A stretch of DNA of 64,000 bases from Phreatobacter sp. GTDB taxonomy: Bacteria > Pseudomonadota > Alphaproteobacteria > Rhizobiales > Phreatobacteraceae. Positions 56,253 through 64,000 of this stretch are shown here, piece by piece. The notes under the pieces are model-generated. The model was not told the origin of the DNA and searched no databases. It worked only from the letters and a program-made list of their open reading frames with translations. The DNA lies in the NCBI RefSeq assembly GCF_030691135.1, contig NZ_JAUYFA010000011.1:124001-188000 (forward strand), written 5' to 3'. A program made the translations under genes and the position numbers. How positions within the stretch are numbered: position 1 is the first letter of the stretch; every line of letters starts with the position of its first letter.

Positions 56253-56954
56253 CTAGGCCGCGGCGAGACCGCCCCTGGCGATGATAAAGTCGGCGGCACC
56301 CCGGATATCCGCCGCGATAGCGGCGCGGGCAGCGGGCCCGTCACCGGCGCGGATCGCCGCCAGCGCATCGGCATGGAAGCGCACCGCGCCGCCGGCTGCG
56401 AGGCGCTCGGGATTGGCGCCGAGATCGAGGTTCAAGACCGGGCCGGCCTTGAGCCAGAGGGCACCGATGATCTCGGAGAGGGTCGGCAGGCCCGTGGCCC
56501 GATAGATCGCGAAATGCAGATCCTTGTTCAGCCGGACCGCTTCGGACAGATCGGGCCGGGCGAGGAGACTGAGGGCGCGGAAGGCGGATTCAAGCGTCGC
56601 GATCCGCGCGATGTCGTCGGGCAAAGCGGCGCTGGCCGCCGTATGCGCCGCGAACCCTTCGATCTCGATGCGCACCGTCGTGAGTTCGCGAAACTGGCTG
56701 ACCGTCATGATCGGCACCCGCACCGCCCGGTTCGGCGCGACCTCCAGGGCGCGGTCGGCGACGAGCCGGCTGACGGCCTCGCGCACCGGCATCATGCTGA
56801 CCCCCATGGCCTCGGCGGTGCCGCGCAGGGAGAGCTTGTCGCCGGGAGCGAGGCGGCCTGCCATCAGCAGCTCGCGCAGATGACCATAGACCTGGTCGCC
56901 GAGCGTTTCCCGCTCGAGCGGTCCGATGGTGGTCAGGGCCTCTGCGACGCTCAT
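56253..56954 (-). CDS. GntR/FCD family transcriptional regulator
   Basis: Regulator of 233 residues: N-terminal winged-helix GntR domain (GDQVYGHLRELLMAGRLAPG, then MGVSMMPVREAVSRLV) and a C-terminal all-helical FCD domain with metal-ligand-type His and Asp residues (HFAIYRATG, VRFHADALAAIRAGDG). FCD members bind small carboxylates. It is divergent from the ABC transporter genes and upstream of the SDR gene, so both arms are likely targets; the 217-nt gap carries a perfect palindrome. Confidence 0.93.
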   Translation of the reverse strand: MSVAEALTTIGPLERETLGDQVYGHLRELLMAGRLAPGDKLSLRGTAEAMGVSMMPVREAVSRLVADRALEVAPNRAVRVPIMTVSQFRELTTVRIEIEGFAAHTAASAALPDDIARIATLESAFRALSLLARPDLSEAVRLNKDLHFAIYRATGLPTLSEIIGALWLKAGPVLNLDLGANPERLAAGGAVRFHADALAAIRAGDGPAARAAIAADIRGAADFIIARGGLAAA

Positions 56955-56990
56955 AGCGCGTCACTCATGACAAGCGTTCCGTTCAAATCC

Positions 56991-57048
56991 GACCGCGTTC
57001 CGTGCGGTCGCTGCTCAGTGTCGCGAAGGGGGCTGGACAAATCCAGCC
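56991..57048. promoter_or_regulatory. Two inverted repeats in the divergent gntR/ABC promoter region
   Basis: GACCGC / GCGGTC (56991-56996 and 57004-57009, 7-nt loop) and GGCTGG / CCAGCC (57031-57036 and 57043-57048, 6-nt loop). Both are short, perfect and close to the GntR start, and may be operators or mRNA structures. Confidence 0.4.
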
Positions 57049-57064
57049 ATTTGAGAAACCATAA

Positions 57065-57076
57065 CTGTGATCACAG
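57065..57076. promoter_or_regulatory. Perfect palindrome CTGTGATCACAG, candidate GntR operator
   Basis: A 12-bp perfect palindrome (centre between 57070 and 57071) lies in the 216-nt gap between the GntR/FCD start and the ABC binding-protein start, about 95 nt before the latter. GntR-family FCD regulators bind short palindromes with GT...AC half-sites, which this fits. Confidence 0.6.
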
Positions 57077-57170
57077 ATCACGGCAAGCCATCGGCCTGCC
57101 GTCAGCGAGGGGCGGTCAACGCTCCCGCTCGGGTGAATTGGGTCTGGAAACACTGCCAAGGAGACGTCCG

Positions 57171-58424
57171 ATGCCGTTCGACAAGAGCCTGTCACGCCGC
57201 ACCCTCATCAAGGCCTCCGCCGGCGCTGCCGCGCTCGGGACGCTGGGTGCCCCCGCCATCAGCTATGCGCAGGCCGACGCCATCAAGATCGGCCACATCA
57301 CCCCGCGGACCGGCTTCCTCGGTCCCTTGGGCGAATATGCCGCACAGGCCGCACAGCTTGCGGCGGAAGAGATCAATGCGGCCGGCGGCATCATGGGCCG
57401 CAAGCTCGAGCTCATTCTCGACGACAGCCCGAATCCGCAGCAGGCCTCGGCCAAGGCCGAGCGTCTCGTCCAGCGCGACAAGATCGTCGCCCTCCTCGGT
57501 GAAATCTCATCGGCCTCGGCGCTCGCCATCGCCCAGGTCGTCCAGCGCGAGAAGGTGTTGTTCATCAACACCGGCGCCAATTCGGACGCGCTGCGCGGCT
57601 CGGACTGCCAGCGCTTCATGTTCCACATCGAGGCGCAGAACTCGATGTATGTGAAGGCGGTGGGCCGGTCGCTCATCCGCGACGGTCTCGTCTCCGGCAA
57701 GAGGTGGTATTCGCTGACGGCGGACTATGCCTTCGGCCACGATCTCCTCAACGTCGCCAAGCGCTACATGGCGGCGAACGGCGGCAACCATGCCGGCGAC
57801 GACCTGATCCCGACCGATCTCGCCGACTTCTCGCCGTTCCTCCTGAAGATCCGCCAGGCGCGTCCGGACGTCGTCTGCCTCAATCTCGCCGGCACGCAGA
57901 TCACCAACTTCCTCAAGCAATATGCCGAGTTCGGCCTGACCTTCCCGGTGGCGGGCTTCGGTTTCGACACCGCGCTGGCCTGGGGCGCCGGCCGGGGGAA
58001 TTTCGGTGGGACCTGGCCGGTGGTCTGGCACCACCTCATCGATACGCCCGGTTCCAAGGCCTTCGTCACCGGCTTCCAGAAGAAGTGGAACCGCATGCCG
58101 GAGAACCAGGCCTGGGGCGACTATTGCTCGTTGAAGATCGTGGCTCAGGCCATCACCGAGACGAAGTCGACCGAAGGCATCAAGATTGTCGAGCATTTCG
58201 AGAAGGGCGCCAAGTTCGACCTCCTGAAGACCCGCGAAGGCTATTTCCGGGCCAAGGACCATCAGATGATGATGGAGATGTATGCGATCACCGCCCTGCC
58301 GGCGGCGCAGATCAGAAACCAGCACGACATCTTCACCTCGTCCCCGCCGGTTCCGGCCGCCAACGAGAGCCTCGAGGTGATCGCGGCGACCGACGACGAG
58401 AACAAGTGCACGTTCCGGGCGTGA
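57171..58424 (+). CDS. ABC transporter substrate-binding protein (branched-chain amino-acid type)
   Basis: Periplasmic binding protein of 417 residues in the Leu/Ile/Val-binding (Peripla_BP_6) family. The start at 57171 has AAGGAG upstream. The N-terminus LSRRTLIKASAGAAALGTLG is a TAT signal peptide with cleavage near SYA-QA. The mature part shows IKIGHITPRTGFLGPLGEYAAQAAQLAAEEINAAGG, typical of the family. Ligands of this class include carboxylates and aromatics as well as amino acids; the ligand here is unknown. Confidence 0.93.
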   Translation: MPFDKSLSRRTLIKASAGAAALGTLGAPAISYAQADAIKIGHITPRTGFLGPLGEYAAQAAQLAAEEINAAGGIMGRKLELILDDSPNPQQASAKAERLVQRDKIVALLGEISSASALAIAQVVQREKVLFINTGANSDALRGSDCQRFMFHIEAQNSMYVKAVGRSLIRDGLVSGKRWYSLTADYAFGHDLLNVAKRYMAANGGNHAGDDLIPTDLADFSPFLLKIRQARPDVVCLNLAGTQITNFLKQYAEFGLTFPVAGFGFDTALAWGAGRGNFGGTWPVVWHHLIDTPGSKAFVTGFQKKWNRMPENQAWGDYCSLKIVAQAITETKSTEGIKIVEHFEKGAKFDLLKTREGYFRAKDHQMMMEMYAITALPAAQIRNQHDIFTSSPPVPAANESLEVIAATDDENKCTFRA

Positions 58425-58437
58425 AGTGACGGTCCGG

Positions 58438-58528
58438 CCGGAGCGCCCGCAGCGCTCCGGTCGCCCTGCCCCTGACGAGTGCCCTTCGGGGCGCGGTCTG
58501 ACGTCTGGCGGACCCGAAAGGCGTCCGC
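58438..58528 (+). promoter_or_regulatory. Two hairpins between the binding-protein gene and livH
   Basis: CCGGAGCG / CGCTCCGG (58438-58445 and 58453-58460, 7-nt loop) and GCGGAC / GTCCGC (58508-58513 and 58523-58528, 9-nt loop) in the 183-nt gap. Such hairpins commonly let more binding protein be made than permease by stabilising the upstream mRNA or partly terminating. No T-run follows. Confidence 0.5.
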
Positions 58529-58607
58529 TGTCGCTCCGGCCGTGCCTCGCAGGACGCATTGCCGCCATGCCGAACGCCGATGCCATCCCGCACCCCGGAC
58601 CGATCCC

Positions 58608-59486
58608 GTGCCTGACCTGATCCCGCTGCTCTCGCAGATCCTGAACGGCCTGCTCGCCGGGTCATACTACCTGATGATCGCGCTCGGGCTGTCGATGATC
58701 TTCTCGCTCGGCGGGATCGTGAACCTCGCCCACGGCGCCTTCTATGCCATTGGCGCCTACCTCGCGGTGACGCTCGCCGACCGCATCGGCTTCGGCGGGG
58801 CGCTGATCGTCTCGCCGCTGATCGTCGCGCTGATCGGCATGGTGGTGGAGCGGTTCCTGTTGAGGCGCTTCTACAATGCCGATCCGATCCTCGGCCTGCT
58901 CCTCACCTTCGGCCTCGCCATGGTGACCGAGCAGACGCTGCGCATCCTTTACGGCGCGGCGCCGGTTCCCTTCTCCATCCCGCCGGAACTGCGCGGCCAG
59001 GTCTTCCTCGGCGACTTCGTCTATTCGCGCTACCGGCTGATTACGCTGGGTATCACCGCCGTGGCGGTGCTCGGCCTTTGGATCCTGCTGACGAAGACCG
59101 CCTTCGGCAAGGTGGTCCGCGCCGGTGTCCAGAACCCGGACATGGTCGGCGCGCTGGGCATCTCGCTGAAGCCCTACATGACCGCGGTGGTGATGATCGG
59201 CGTCGGCCTCGCGGCCCTCGCCGGCGTGCTCATCGCCCCGATCGCCGGCGTACACCCGGCGATGGGCCAGGAGATCATCACCTTCGCCTTCGTCGTCGTG
59301 GTGATCGGTGGCCTCGGTTCCTTCTGGGGCGTCGTGGCGGCCGCCGCCATCGTCGGCATGACCCGCGGCGTCGCCGCGCATTTCTACCCCGCCGCCACGG
59401 AAGCCTCGGTCTATCTGCTGATGGTGCTCGTGCTGCTCACCCGCCCGCGCGGCCTCTTCGGCGAACGCATCCAGAAATTCGAGTGA
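58608..59486 (+). CDS. livH: Branched-chain amino acid-type ABC transporter permease LivH
   Basis: Inner-membrane permease of 292 residues with about eight hydrophobic segments. The start is GTG at 58608 because an ATG giving the normal N-terminus (PDLIPLLSQILNGLLAGSYYLM) is absent. The conserved GLSMIFSLGGIVNLAHGAFYAIGAYLAV block near the N-terminus identifies LivH. The LivM-LivG-LivF fusion begins 4 nt after its stop. Confidence 0.93.
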   Translation: MPDLIPLLSQILNGLLAGSYYLMIALGLSMIFSLGGIVNLAHGAFYAIGAYLAVTLADRIGFGGALIVSPLIVALIGMVVERFLLRRFYNADPILGLLLTFGLAMVTEQTLRILYGAAPVPFSIPPELRGQVFLGDFVYSRYRLITLGITAVAVLGLWILLTKTAFGKVVRAGVQNPDMVGALGISLKPYMTAVVMIGVGLAALAGVLIAPIAGVHPAMGQEIITFAFVVVVIGGLGSFWGVVAAAAIVGMTRGVAAHFYPAATEASVYLLMVLVLLTRPRGLFGERIQKFE

Positions 59487-59490
59487 TCCG

Positions 59491-62013
59491 ATGACCCCGA
59501 CCCTCCGCACGCTTCTGGCGGCCATCGCGGCGCTCGTCGTCCTGCCCGTCTTCATGCTGTCGATCGGCCTGACGCTGACATCGGCCACCGACGTCGTCAT
59601 CTTCGCCATCGCCGCCCTGGCGCTGAACATCCTGGTCGGCCATACCGGCCTCGTGTCCTTCGGCCACGGCGCCTTCTTCGGCATCGGCGCCTATGCGGCG
59701 GTCCTGGCGCAACGCCATTTCTTTCCCGACCAGATCCTGCTGCCGGCAGGCTTCTCGATCCTCTTCGTCGGGGTGGTCTCCACCCTGCTCGGCCTGCTGA
59801 TCCTGCGGCGGCGCGGGGTCTATTTCTCGCTCCTGACCCTCGCCATGACGGCGGTCGCCTATACCGTGTCGTTCCGCTGGACGGATCTCACCGGCGGCGA
59901 GAACGGGCTCGGCGGCGTCGTCCGGCCGCATTGGGGCATCGCCGATCTCAACAATCCCTGGGCCTTCTACGTCCTCGTCGCGGTCATCGGCTTCGCCGTG
60001 GTCTTCCTGCTCCAGCGATTCCACCGCTCCCCCGTCGGCAGCGTCCTGGTGGCTGTGCGCGAGAACGAGGTGCGCGCCCGCTTCGTCGGCTACGACACAG
60101 ACCGCTACAAGCTGATCGCCTTCACCATTTCGGCGACCCTGACCGGCTTTGCCGGCGTCCTCTCGGCCTTCCACCACCGCTTCACCTCCGCCGACCCGAT
60201 CGCCATCCAGTTCTCGGGCGAGCTCCTCGCGATGGTGGTGATCGGCGGCATGCGCAGCTTCATGGGGCCGGCGCTGGGGGCGCTGTTCTTCATGCTGTTC
60301 CGCGAATATCTCTCGCTCTTCACCTCGAGCTGGCTCCTGTTCTTCGGCCTGTTGTTCGTCGGTTTCATCGTCTTCTCGCCCACCGGCCTGATCGGCGTCG
60401 CCGAGCGGGTGCTCGCCCCCTTCCGCAAGCGCATCGAGACCGATGCCGCCATGGCGGCGCGGCGCGTCGAGGCGGTGGGCCCCGTGCCGCCGCAGTTCGT
60501 GCGCGAAGGCCGGCAGGGTGACGGCGCCGTCATGGTGGTGGACGACATCGCCAAGAGCTTCGGCGGCATCAAGGCGGTCCGCGGCATCAGCTTCACCGTG
60601 AAGGACCGCACGCTCCATGCGATGATCGGCCCCAATGGCGCCGGCAAGACGACGGCCTTCAACCTCCTGTCCGGCATGTTTCCGCCCGACCGTGGCACGG
60701 TGAAGCTGGATGGCCGTGAGGTCGGCGGCCTCTCACCCCACGCGATCACACAGGCCGGCGTCGGCCGCTCGTTCCAGATCACCAACCTCTTTCCCGGCCT
60801 CACCATCCACGAAAACGTGCGTCTCGCCATCCAGGCGCGCCATCCCGGCCGGTTCGGCGTCTGGGCGGAGGCGACCGCCCTGCCCGGCCTGCAGGACGAT
60901 ACCGCGACCCTGATCCGCTATCTGGGCCTCGGCGGCATCGAACAGGCGGAAGCGGGCTCGCTGTCCTATGGCGGCCAGCGCCTCGTCGACATGGCGCTGG
61001 CGCTGGCGACGCGGCCGCGCATTCTCCTCCTCGACGAACCGCTGGCGGGCCTCGCCGCCGCGGAGAGAAAACGCGTCGGCGACATCGTCAAGACCATTTC
61101 GGGAGACATCCCGGTGCTATTGGTCGAGCACGACATCGACCGCGTGTTCCAGATCGCCGACCACGTCACGGTGATGAACGACGGCGAGGTGCTGGTGGAC
61201 GGCACGGTAGAGGCGGCACGCTCGTCGGAGCGCGTCCAGGCGGTCTATCTCGGCTCCGGCACCCATGCGGTGGCGGCCAAGGCGCGCGCCTCGGCGGCGA
61301 CCACGAAGACGCTGCTCACCCTGGACAAGGTCAATACGTTCTATGGCAAGAGCCACATCCTCAACGACGTCTCCTTCGACGTGAAAGCCGGCGAGATCAT
61401 CGCCCTGCTCGGCCGCAACGGTGCGGGCAAGTCGACGGTCCTGAAGACCATCACCGGCATCGCGCCGCCCGCTAGCGGCACGGTGACGCTGGCGGGCGAC
61501 GTTCTCTCGGGCCTTCCCTCCGACAAGGTGGCGCGGCTCGGGGTCGGCTATGTGCCGCAGGGCCGCGGCCTCTTCGCCGGGCTGTCGGTGAAGGACAACC
61601 TGATGCTCGGCCGGCTGAAACGGCTGACAGGCGCCGGGCAGCACTGGGATGAGGACCGGGTTCTCGCCTTCTTCCCCCGCCTGAAGGAACGCTGGTCGAC
61701 GTCGGCCGATTTCCTCTCGGGCGGCGAACAGCAGATGGTGGCGGTCGCCCGCGCCCTCGTCGGCGATACGCGGCTCCTGCTGCTCGACGAGCCTTTCGAG
61801 GGCCTGTCGCCGGCCATCACGGAAGAGCTCTTCGAGGCCTTCGACAAGCTCCGGCACGAGGTCTCGATCATCATCGTCGACCATCACCTCGATCTGGCGC
61901 TGGCGATCTCCGATCGCACGGTTGCGCTGGAGCGCGGCGCAGTCACCTGGCACGGCGCGTCGAAGGACCTGCGCGACGACCAGGACCTGCGGCGCAAGGT
62001 GCTGTGGCTGTGA
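59491..62013 (+). CDS. LivM-LivG-LivF triple fusion ABC transporter protein (840 residues)
   Basis: One polypeptide joins three normally separate subunits. Residues 1-310 are a LivM-type permease with about nine hydrophobic segments (GHTGLVSFGHGAFFGIGAY). Residues 345-590 are a LivG-type ATPase with Walker A GPNGAGKTT (380-388), LSYGGQ signature (491-496) and Walker B ILLLDEP (511-517). Residues 605-840 are a LivF-type ATPase with Walker A GRNGAGKST (641-649), LSGGEQQ (742-748) and LLLLDEP (762-768). The frame is intact throughout and linkers are short, so it is a true fusion. With LivH and the binding protein it forms an importer. Confidence 0.95.
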   Translation: MTPTLRTLLAAIAALVVLPVFMLSIGLTLTSATDVVIFAIAALALNILVGHTGLVSFGHGAFFGIGAYAAVLAQRHFFPDQILLPAGFSILFVGVVSTLLGLLILRRRGVYFSLLTLAMTAVAYTVSFRWTDLTGGENGLGGVVRPHWGIADLNNPWAFYVLVAVIGFAVVFLLQRFHRSPVGSVLVAVRENEVRARFVGYDTDRYKLIAFTISATLTGFAGVLSAFHHRFTSADPIAIQFSGELLAMVVIGGMRSFMGPALGALFFMLFREYLSLFTSSWLLFFGLLFVGFIVFSPTGLIGVAERVLAPFRKRIETDAAMAARRVEAVGPVPPQFVREGRQGDGAVMVVDDIAKSFGGIKAVRGISFTVKDRTLHAMIGPNGAGKTTAFNLLSGMFPPDRGTVKLDGREVGGLSPHAITQAGVGRSFQITNLFPGLTIHENVRLAIQARHPGRFGVWAEATALPGLQDDTATLIRYLGLGGIEQAEAGSLSYGGQRLVDMALALATRPRILLLDEPLAGLAAAERKRVGDIVKTISGDIPVLLVEHDIDRVFQIADHVTVMNDGEVLVDGTVEAARSSERVQAVYLGSGTHAVAAKARASAATTKTLLTLDKVNTFYGKSHILNDVSFDVKAGEIIALLGRNGAGKSTVLKTITGIAPPASGTVTLAGDVLSGLPSDKVARLGVGYVPQGRGLFAGLSVKDNLMLGRLKRLTGAGQHWDEDRVLAFFPRLKERWSTSADFLSGGEQQMVAVARALVGDTRLLLLDEPFEGLSPAITEELFEAFDKLRHEVSIIIVDHHLDLALAISDRTVALERGAVTWHGASKDLRDDQDLRRKVLWL

Positions 62014-62044
62014 CGAGCCGCCGGAGGCATGATGCGCTGACGCT

Positions 62045-62134
62045 CGTCATGCCCGGGCTTGTCACGGGTATCCACGACTTCTCGTCCGGCCATGTTCAAG
62101 TCGTGGATGACCGGGACAAGCCCGATCACGACAT
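62045..62134. repeat. Long imperfect inverted repeat, dispersed element copy B
   Basis: Two arms of about 36 nt (62045-62080 and 62098-62134) can fold into a long stem around a 17-nt loop. The 10-nt CCACGACTT-type part next to the loop and CGGGCTTGTC-type parts are near-perfect; several mismatches lie between. The left arm starts with the same CGTCATGCCCGGGCT core as copy A at 55363-55392. It fills most of the 144-nt gap between the LivMGF fusion and the HAD gene and could act as a terminator-like or mRNA-stabilising structure. Confidence 0.75.
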
Positions 62135-62157
62135 GTGAGGATCCAGAGGAAAACGAC

Positions 62158-63084
62158 ATGCCCAAAATCGCCATCGTCGGATCGGGCCTGATCGGCCGGG
62201 CCTGGGCCACGGTCTTCTGCAGCCATGGCTGGACCACCGCGCTCTATGACCCGGTTCCGGGCGTCGCCGAGTTGGCGAAGGCGCATATCGCCAAGAACCT
62301 GAAGGAACTGGCCGACCTGGACCTCGTCAAGGACGCCAAGGCCTCCGCCAAAAATCTCGTCGCCTGCGCCACCCTCGCCGAAGCCCTCAAGGGCTGCGCC
62401 TTCGTGCAGGAGAACGGACCGGAAAAGGTCGAGGACAAGATCGCCATCCACGGCGAGATCGACGCCCTCGCGCCGGCCTCCGCCATCGTCGTCTCCTCGA
62501 CCTCCTTCATGTTCTCCTCGCTCTGGGCCAAGGACCTGAAGCACCGCTCCCGCGTGCTCGTCGCCCATCCGGTCAACCCCCCGCATCTCGTGCCCATCGT
62601 CGAGCTCTGCCCGGCGCCGTGGACCGATCCGAAGGTGGTGGAGAAAGCCCGCGCCATCTACGAGAAGGTCGGCCAGGTGCCGATCACCGTGAAAAAGGAG
62701 ATCGACGGCTTCGTCCTCAACCGCCTGCAGGCGGTGCTGATGGCCGAGGCCTTCGATCTCGTCGGCTCGGGCGTCGTCTCCCCGGAAGACCTCGACAAGA
62801 CGATCCGGGACGGGCTCGGCCTGCGCTGGTCCTTCATAGGCCCCTTCGAGACCATCGAACTGAACGCCCCCGGCGGCATTCCCGACTACAACCAGCGCTA
62901 CGGACCGAGCCTCACACGTCTCACCGGTCGCAAGGTCTTCACCAAGGCGAACGAGACGGCGATCATGGCGGAATGGCCGGGCGAGCAGTCGCCCGAACGC
63001 ATAGCCCGCCTGTCGAAATGGCGCGACGGCCGTTTGGCGGCCTTGAAGGCGCACAAGCGCGGCGCGAAGAAGAAACCGGCCTGA
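62158..63084 (+). CDS. 3-hydroxyacyl-CoA dehydrogenase family protein (CRYL1-like)
   Basis: NAD-dependent dehydrogenase of 308 residues with Rossmann GSGLIGRAWATVF and family motifs VSSTSFMFSSLWAKDL and LVAHPVNPPHLVPIVELCPAPWT, then the C-terminal helical dimer domain. The group is that of lambda-crystallin/L-gulonate 3-dehydrogenase and related carnitine-type dehydrogenases, which act on free hydroxy acids rather than CoA esters. It lies before the BKACE gene and after the importer; start at 62158. Confidence 0.93.
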   Translation: MPKIAIVGSGLIGRAWATVFCSHGWTTALYDPVPGVAELAKAHIAKNLKELADLDLVKDAKASAKNLVACATLAEALKGCAFVQENGPEKVEDKIAIHGEIDALAPASAIVVSSTSFMFSSLWAKDLKHRSRVLVAHPVNPPHLVPIVELCPAPWTDPKVVEKARAIYEKVGQVPITVKKEIDGFVLNRLQAVLMAEAFDLVGSGVVSPEDLDKTIRDGLGLRWSFIGPFETIELNAPGGIPDYNQRYGPSLTRLTGRKVFTKANETAIMAEWPGEQSPERIARLSKWRDGRLAALKAHKRGAKKKPA

Positions 63085-63121
63085 TCTTCAATCCTCCCGC
63101 AGTCCGACGAAGGAGCCCACC

Positions 63122-64000
63122 ATGGCGAAGTCGAAGAAAGTCATCATCACCTGCGCCATCACCGGCTCCATCCACACCCCGTCGATGTCGGAGCATCTGC
63201 CGATCACGGCGCAGGAGATCGCCGACAACGCCATTGCGGCGGCGGAAGCGGGAGCGGCCATCGTCCACCTGCACGCGCGCGACCCCAGGGACGGGCGTCC
63301 CGATCAGTCGATCGAGGCCTATGCGCCCTTCCTGAAGGTGATCAAGCAGCGCTCCGACGTCGCCATCAACATCACCAGCGGCGGGTCGCAGACCATGACC
63401 GTCGAGGAGCGCGTCAAGCCGGCAGCCCATTACGCGCCGGAAGTGGCGAGCCTCAACATGGGGACGATGAATTTCGGCCTCTACCCCATGCTCGACCGCT
63501 TCAAGGAGTTCAAGCATGACTGGGAGAAGCCCTATCTCGAGGGCTCCCGTGCCGGCATGTTCAAGAACACCCTGGCCGACATTGAATATATCCTCACCAC
63601 CTGCGCCAATAACGGCACGCGTTTCGAGGTGGAGTGCTACGATATCGGCCACCTCTACACGCTCAGGCACTTCGCCGACCGCGGTGTGATCAAGCCGCCG
63701 TTCTTCATCCAGTCGGTCTTCGGCATCCTCGGGGGCATCGGCGGGCATTACGAGGACGTGGTGATGATGAAGCGTACGGCCGACCGCCTCTTCGGTGACG
63801 AGTACCAGTGGTCGGTCCTCGGCGCCGGGCGGAACCAGATGCCGATCGCCGCCATGTCGCTCGCCATGGGCGGCAATGTCCGTGTCGGCCTCGAGGACTC
63901 GCTGTGGATCGGCCCCGGCAAGCTGGCGAAGAACAATGCCGAGCAGGTGACCAAGGTGCGCCAGATCATCGAGGGCATGGGCCTCGAGATCGCCACGCCC
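63122..64000 (+). CDS. Beta-keto acid cleavage enzyme (BKACE, DUF849), 3' end outside the window
   Basis: Zinc-dependent enzyme that condenses a beta-keto acid with acetyl-CoA and splits it to acetoacetate and a new CoA ester. The visible 293 residues start MAKSKKVIITCAITGSIHTPSMSE and contain the zinc ligands in VHLHARD (His49, His51) and the segments NITSGGSQTM, ASLNMGTMNFG and VECYDIGHLYTL. The frame is open to the last base with no stop, so the end lies beyond the window. It directly follows the HAD dehydrogenase gene (37-nt gap). Confidence 0.95.
   Translation, partial: MAKSKKVIITCAITGSIHTPSMSEHLPITAQEIADNAIAAAEAGAAIVHLHARDPRDGRPDQSIEAYAPFLKVIKQRSDVAINITSGGSQTMTVEERVKPAAHYAPEVASLNMGTMNFGLYPMLDRFKEFKHDWEKPYLEGSRAGMFKNTLADIEYILTTCANNGTRFEVECYDIGHLYTLRHFADRGVIKPPFFIQSVFGILGGIGGHYEDVVMMKRTADRLFGDEYQWSVLGAGRNQMPIAAMSLAMGGNVRVGLEDSLWIGPGKLAKNNAEQVTKVRQIIEGMGLEIATP

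Noticed and set aside
53043-57170. Very long open frame on the plus strand, in frame with the binding-protein gene
   Set aside because: It runs opposite to the well-supported leftward FAD enzyme, phosphoesterase, SDR and GntR genes, has no domain in that part, and is a by-product of high GC codon bias. Only the part from 57171 is a gene.

Overview
The window reads as a chromosomal segment of a high-GC alphaproteobacterium, most likely a member of the Hyphomicrobiales (Rhizobiales). The clues are the strong GC bias in third codon positions and long open frames opposite real genes. They also include the gene order pepA-holC / lptF-lptG-lptD-surA-pdxA-rsmA / gmk-yicC-mltG-fabF-acpP-fabG-fabD / rpsF-rpsR-rplI / dnaB-alr-radA-cvpA-purF, an Omp25-like outer-membrane protein, and DUF2232, DUF502 and DUF2478 genes. 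The genus cannot be fixed from the sequence alone. No rRNA, tRNA, CRISPR array, prophage or intact insertion sequence was seen.

Layout. 1-5.2 kb: the end of an ABC-F ATPase, then a leftward group (pepA, holC, an MFS transporter, a WYL regulator). 5.4-13.2 kb: a tightly coupled rightward operon for LPS export and outer-membrane assembly (lptF, lptG, lptD, surA-like) running into pdxA and rsmA. 13.2-19.6 kb: a leftward block with gmk, yicC, mltG and the fatty-acid core fabF-acpP-fabG-fabD. 19.8-24.4 kb: a COG0523 GTPase behind a candidate Zur box, two small unknown genes, then the rpsF-rpsR-DUF2232-rplI cluster with a probable S6:S18 leader. 24.5-33.6 kb: an outer-membrane beta-barrel gene, then dnaB, alr, radA, DUF502, cvpA, purF and an SDR gene. 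33.6-38.9 kb: an HxlR regulator divergent from its likely NAD(P)-binding target, then der with a small lipoprotein and a YfgM-like gene, and several small unknown genes. 38.9-41.4 kb: a lower-confidence accessory patch (535 bp without genes, a cupin gene coupled to an Acg-type flavoprotein). 41.4-50.9 kb: guaA, rsmB, a GGDEF gene relic, a Gly/His-rich secreted protein, MAPEG, guaB, mrp, a TusA-like gene and DUF2478. 50.9-52.9 kb: a frameshifted M20 carboxypeptidase and three small conserved-looking genes.

The last 11 kb (about 52.9-64 kb) is the most interesting accessory region. A GntR/FCD regulator is divergent from a branched-chain-type ABC importer (TAT-exported binding protein, LivH, and one 840-residue LivM-LivG-LivF fusion). 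These are followed by a CRYL1-like 3-hydroxyacyl dehydrogenase and a beta-keto acid cleavage enzyme (BKACE/DUF849) cut by the window end. On the other strand, behind the regulator, lie an SDR dehydrogenase and an FAD-linked 2-hydroxyacid dehydrogenase. Together these look like an uptake, oxidation and acetyl-CoA-dependent cleavage route for an unidentified hydroxy- or keto-acid. The promoter region between the two arms contains a perfect 12-bp palindrome. Two related palindromic repeats, at 55.4 and 62.1 kb, flank much of this locus.
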